From: Frankia alni ACN14a
Lineage (GTDB): Bacteria > Actinomycetota > Actinomycetes > Frankiales > Frankiaceae
Direction: 5' to 3'
NCBI RefSeq assembly: GCF_000058485.1
Contig: NC_008278.1
Span: forward strand, 676,962-740,961
Length of the DNA: 64,000 nucleotides
Shown one piece after another: positions 60,723 through 64,000 of the stretch (its first letter is position 1; each line of letters begins with the position of its first letter). Position numbers and translations under genes: made by a program. The notes under the pieces are model-generated. The model did not search any database and had not been told where the DNA came from. It saw only the letters and a list, made by a program, of their open reading frames with translations.

Positions 60723-60771
60723 GCCTGGCCGAAGCCGTCACCTTGTGTAATCGAACTCTGTGTGCAGGGCC

Positions 60772-60891
60772 TGTGGATAACTTGTGGATTACTTTGGCCT
60801 GCCTGGGGACAGTCGACCCGAACATCGGTGATGTTGGCGTGTTTTCAGATCTTCTTGCCGAGGCGAAAGCTGTGGACAACTCCGTGGACGG
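60772..60891. promoter_or_regulatory. Cluster of DnaA-box-like sequences
   Basis: TGTGGATAA (60772-60780, the complement of the TTATCCACA consensus), TGTGGATTA (60783-60791), TGTGGACAA (60871-60879, complement of the actinobacterial TTGTCCACA form) and CGTGGACGG (60883-60891) lie in one orientation within 120 bp of the divergent intergenic region 60723-61121. Such clusters bind DnaA; here no replication genes are near. No other element recognised in this 400-bp interval except the promoters. Confidence 0.65.
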
Positions 60892-61121
60892 CCGCCGGAT
60901 GCACGGTGGGCATCCCGGCTGGAGCGCGACTCAAGCTTACTTTCCGTAATGGTTGGGCCGGTGTGGGCGGGGTCTCGTCCGGTGTCTCACCCGACATCGG
61001 GCCCGCGGGCGCGCGAGCATGGTGCCAGGCGAGACCCACCCGGGGCGGGATCCGTGGGGAAGGCGACATCCGTGGGACAGCGATATCCGTGCCGCAGGCG
61101 GCATCCGCGGGAAGGCCGATC

Positions 61122-62747
61122 GTGAGCGACCCTGCGTGGGACCGGGCCGCGCTGCGGATCAGCGCCAACGGCGGCCGCGAGCGCGACCGACTCGCCGCCG
61201 CGGCCAGGCATGCGGCGACGAACCTGGAGGTCCGCGGCGTCGTCTGCGTCGCCTGCACCTTCGTCGACAACAGCGGCATCACCCGGATGAAGGGCGTGCC
61301 GGTCGGTCGGCTGGACAGGGCGGTGGTGTGGGGCGTCGGCGCGTCCCCGGTGTTCGACGCGTTCGGCGCCGACGACGGGATCACCACCGGCCGCGTCGCC
61401 GGCGGCGCCCTCGGCGGCCCGGTCGGCGACCTGCGGCTGCATCCGGACCTGGACCGGCTGACCGCGCTCGCCGCCCAACCCGGGTGGGCGTGGGCGCCGG
61501 CGGACCGCCGTGATCAGAGCGGCGCGCCCCATCCCCAGGACACCCGGCAGCTCGTTCGGGTCGAGGCGGCGCGCCTGGCCGCACGCGGGCTACGGGTCGC
61601 GATGGCCTTCGAGATCGAGTGGGCCGTCGCGCCGGCCGGTGCCGACGGGTTCACTCCCGCCGCCGGTGGCCCCGCCTACGGGATGACCCGCGTCGCCGAG
61701 CTCGGTGACTACCTTCGCGACGTGGTCGCGGCGCTGACCGAGGAGGGGCTCGTCGTCGAGCAGATCCATCCCGAGTACGCGGCCGGCCAGTTCGAGGTCT
61801 CCGTCGCCGCCCAGGACCCGCTCGCCGCCGCGGACACCTGCGTGCTGGTGAAGGAGACCGTGCGCGCGGTCAGCGGGCGCCACGGCCTGCGCGCCTCGTT
61901 CGCGCCGAAGGTCCTCGCCGACGGCGTCGGCAACGGTGGGCACGTCCATCTGAGCCTGTGGGGCGATGGCGATGGCGATGACGGCAGTGGCGTGGGTGGC
62001 AGTGGCGTGGGTGGCAGTGGTGATGATGGTGGTGCTGGTGGCGACAGTGCGGCCCGGCCCGGCGGGTACCTCGGTGGATACGGGGCGGGGCCGGGCACTG
62101 CGGCGGGCGGCGTGGTGGTGGGGGGCTCGTCGGCGGGCGGCGGGTGGCACGGCGGTGGTCGGGTCAACCTGATGGGGGGCGGGAACGGCCCGGGTGGCCT
62201 GACCGCGACCGGCGAGGCGTTCGCCGCCGGGATTCTCGCCCGGCTGCCCGCGCTGATGGCGCTCGGCGCGCCGAGCGTGGCCTCCTATCTGCGGCTGGTG
62301 CCGTCCCAGTGGGCGAGCGCCTACGCCTGCTGGGGACTGGAGAACCGGGAGGCCGCGCTGCGGATGATCCCCGGCCCGCCGGCGGCCGGGGGCCGGGCGG
62401 CGAACCTGGAGATCAAATGCTTCGATCTCGCCGCCAACCCCTACCTCGTGGCGGCCGGTCTGCTCGCCGCCGGCCACGCCGGCCTGGACGGCGCGGCGAG
62501 GCTTCCCCCGCCCGTCGACGTCGACCCGGCCTCGCTCGACCCCGCCGAGCGGGCCCGGCGGGGCATCGCCCGGCTGCCGACCGACCTCGGCGTGGCCGTC
62601 GCCGCCTTCGCGGCAGACGACGTCCTGCGCCGCGCCTGCGGTCCGGCGTTGCACGACACCGTCGCCACGGTCCGGCGCGCGGAGATCGACCGGTTCGCCG
62701 ACGCCGACGCGGCCACCGTCGTGGCCGCCACCCGCTGGCGCTACTGA
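61122..62747 (+). CDS. Glutamine-synthetase-family ligase (FluG C-terminal type)
   Basis: A 541-residue protein with the GS fold: GVVCVACTFVDNSGITRMKG (N-terminal domain), MAFEIEWAV and VEQIHPEYAAGQFEVSVAAQ (metal-binding Glu), LADGVGNGGHVHLSLW (ATP/metal), SYLRLVPSQWASAYACWG and NLEIKCFDLAANPYLVAAGL. The spacing fits gamma-glutamyl-type GS-like ligases. A glycine-rich insertion of about 70 residues splits the segment after HVHLSLW, including GSGVGGSGVGGSG repeats. GGAAGG 6 nt before the GTG at 61122 fixes the start. Divergent from the FluG-like amidohydrolase. Confidence 0.88.
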   Translation: MSDPAWDRAALRISANGGRERDRLAAAARHAATNLEVRGVVCVACTFVDNSGITRMKGVPVGRLDRAVVWGVGASPVFDAFGADDGITTGRVAGGALGGPVGDLRLHPDLDRLTALAAQPGWAWAPADRRDQSGAPHPQDTRQLVRVEAARLAARGLRVAMAFEIEWAVAPAGADGFTPAAGGPAYGMTRVAELGDYLRDVVAALTEEGLVVEQIHPEYAAGQFEVSVAAQDPLAAADTCVLVKETVRAVSGRHGLRASFAPKVLADGVGNGGHVHLSLWGDGDGDDGSGVGGSGVGGSGDDGGAGGDSAARPGGYLGGYGAGPGTAAGGVVVGGSSAGGGWHGGGRVNLMGGGNGPGGLTATGEAFAAGILARLPALMALGAPSVASYLRLVPSQWASAYACWGLENREAALRMIPGPPAAGGRAANLEIKCFDLAANPYLVAAGLLAAGHAGLDGAARLPPPVDVDPASLDPAERARRGIARLPTDLGVAVAAFAADDVLRRACGPALHDTVATVRRAEIDRFADADAATVVAATRWRY

Positions 62748-62768
62748 CCCGGCAGCGCCGCCCCGCGC

Positions 62769-64000
62769 TCAGACGACGCGGTGCAGCCCGGCTGCCTGGA
62801 CGGCCCGCTCCAGGTCGGCCAGGCCGAACGCCTCGACCGGGCCGAGCGCGCCGACGCGGCGGACCGTGCCCGCGGCAAGGTGCCCCGCCATCCAGGCCAT
62901 GATCCGCCCAGTGAACGTGTACGGGTCGTGGCCGGCCAGCGCGGCGGTGGCGAGCTCCCGGCCGGCGCCGTCACGGGCGCAGGCGATCACCCGAACCCCG
63001 GCGCGCGCCCGGTTCGGCGCGTCCGGGCCCCGCCCGCTGGTCGACCGGGCGGCGCGGGCCAGCGCGTCGAGCGCCGCCCGCGTCGGTGGCAGGCGCCGCA
63101 GCCCGGCCAGCGGGAACGACAGCGCCTGCGCCGCCCGGGCACCGCCATCACCGCCGCCGCCGAAGTAGGTGGAGACGTCGGTCAGCGCCGGCGCCAGGCG
63201 GGGCAGCGTGATCGCCTCCCCGCCGGACCACAGCGCGCCGCGCCGGGCTCCCCGCACCGCCTGATCGGCAGGCCGCGCCCGGCCGGCAGTCCCGGCCTGG
63301 TCGACGGGCGTGGCCCGGGCGGCGGGGGCGGAGAACGCGCGCACCTCCCGGGCGAGCGGGCGCTGCACGAGTCGGCCGCCGCGCAGGACGAGGACGCCGT
63401 CGCCGAGGGCGGCCAGCAGCGTCGCCCGTGTTCCGCAGCTCATCCCCGTGGGCCCGCTGACGAGGTAGCCGACGTCGAGCCGGCGGGCCGCGTCGCCGGC
63501 CGCGTGCAGGGCCAGCGCGCCGGCGAGGTTGCCCGGTACGAACTCGAAGCCGGCGCCGGGGAGCAGCACGCAGCCGGCCGCCGCCGCCCGCGGCCCGACG
63601 TCGGCGAAGACGTGGCGCAGGAACGCCCCCTCGCCGGAGCAGTCGACGTAGTGCGCCCCCGCCGCCGCGGCCGCCGCCACCGCCGGGCGGCCGAGCTGGT
63701 CGAACGGGCCGACCGTGGAGACGAGCACGTCGCCCGCGCGCAGCAGCCGGCGCAGCGCTGCGGCGTCGGCGGCGTCGGCCACGGCGGTCGCCAGCCCGCC
63801 GTGGGCGGCGGCGAGGGCGGCGACCCGCGGGCCGGCGCGCCCGGCCAGCACCGGCCGGTGCCCGGCCGCGACGAGCTCGGCGGTGACCAGCCGGCCCGTG
63901 TAGCCGGTCGCCCCGAACACCACGATGGTCCCCGTGGTCTCGGCGCCCGTCGTCTCGGCGCCCGTCGTCTCGGCGCCCGTGGTCGCGGCGACCGTCGGCG
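62769..64000 (-). CDS. Saccharopine dehydrogenase/trans-acting enoyl reductase-like protein (partial)
   Basis: The frame enters from the right edge, so its start is missing. It reads TIVVFGATGYTGRLVTAELVA (Rossmann loop), GDVLVSTVGPFDQLGRPAVA, AAGAHYVDCSGEGAFLRHVF and VLLPGAGFEFVPGNLAGALA, the pattern of the saccharopine-dehydrogenase-like group that includes mycobacterial trans-acting enoyl reductases. The stop TCA is at 62769-62771, 21 bp from the convergent GS gene stop. At the edge, 15-bp repeats encode TTGAE before the Rossmann loop. Confidence 0.88.
   Translation of the reverse strand, partial: PTVAATTGAETTGAETTGAETTGTIVVFGATGYTGRLVTAELVAAGHRPVLAGRAGPRVAALAAAHGGLATAVADAADAAALRRLLRAGDVLVSTVGPFDQLGRPAVAAAAAAGAHYVDCSGEGAFLRHVFADVGPRAAAAGCVLLPGAGFEFVPGNLAGALALHAAGDAARRLDVGYLVSGPTGMSCGTRATLLAALGDGVLVLRGGRLVQRPLAREVRAFSAPAARATPVDQAGTAGRARPADQAVRGARRGALWSGGEAITLPRLAPALTDVSTYFGGGGDGGARAAQALSFPLAGLRRLPPTRAALDALARAARSTSGRGPDAPNRARAGVRVIACARDGAGRELATAALAGHDPYTFTGRIMAWMAGHLAAGTVRRVGALGPVEAFGLADLERAVQAAGLHRVV
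63935..63985. repeat. 15-bp tandem repeat at the start of the reductase gene
   Basis: TCTCGGCGCCCGTCG repeats about three to four times near the window edge; on the minus strand it encodes a TTGAE-type pentapeptide before the cofactor loop. Confidence 0.85.

Noticed and set aside
60723-61121. Chromosomal origin (oriC)
   Set aside because: DnaA boxes are few and no dnaA, dnaN, gyrase or par genes are near.

Overview
The window is very GC-rich chromosomal DNA from an actinomycete. Coding regions use G or C at almost every third position, GTG and TTG starts are common, and several lineage-typical features occur: a TadA partner protein, a MurT/GatD pair, a TIGR03085 protein, and a c-di-AMP riboswitch ahead of a cell-wall hydrolase. 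The style (XRE-plus-repeat regulators, lone STAND proteins, many in-frame minisatellites) resembles Frankia or a close relative; that genus is an inference. All functions were assigned by reading motifs, without database searches.

Layout. 1-6 kb: an edge-truncated SAM methyltransferase, an Imm1-like immunity fragment, a DHA2 efflux pump and a TetR regulator, set around two decayed chimeras: a P450 with an internal deletion joined to a ferredoxin tail, and an F420-nitroreductase-like start joined to an ABC permease tail. 6-15 kb: alpha/beta hydrolase, HxlR regulator divergent from a Rossmann oxidoreductase, GH13 glucanotransferase/trehalose-synthase-like enzyme, SDR, beta-lactamase-fold serine hydrolase, XRE regulator, GNAT acetyltransferase. 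15.5-18.6 kb: a 1022-residue TIR-STAND-WD40 protein. 19-27.5 kb: a 29-residue membrane peptide, PLP decarboxylase, second Rossmann oxidoreductase, an effector-associated-like small protein, tRNA-Ser(CGA), tadA with its partner gene, murT-gatD, and a membrane-anchored esterase homologue lacking its serine. 27.5-28.3 kb: a gene-free interval with three strong hairpins carrying G-run loops. 28.3-41 kb: NlpC/P60 lipoprotein under a ydaO-type riboswitch, CorA, a DUF4139 protein, a hemerythrin-like protein, a three-gene RR-phosphatase/CHASE3 kinase/RR operon, TIGR03085 and Nudix proteins. 41-47 kb: a GH26-like secreted glycosidase, then three CD225/dispanin proteins in 4 kb, one with a prion-like GYGQ tail and one fused to a DnaJ J-domain, flanking a sulfite-oxidase-family enzyme and its cytochrome b. 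47-57 kb: an ABC exporter with a NarL-type two-component system, dTMP kinase, acyl-ACP desaturase and an OmpR-type two-component system. 57-64 kb: WYL regulator divergent from a glyoxalase-fold protein, DinB protein, a split FluG-like pair (amidohydrolase and glutamine-synthetase-like ligase) divergent across a cluster of DnaA boxes, and an edge-truncated saccharopine-dehydrogenase-like reductase.

Two themes cut across the window. First, short in-frame tandem repeats (mostly 15 or 18 bp) have expanded inside at least ten unrelated genes, and some duplicate the ends of genes. Second, several loci carry conflict, decay or membrane-stress signatures (Imm1, TIR-STAND, possible EACC1, dispanins).
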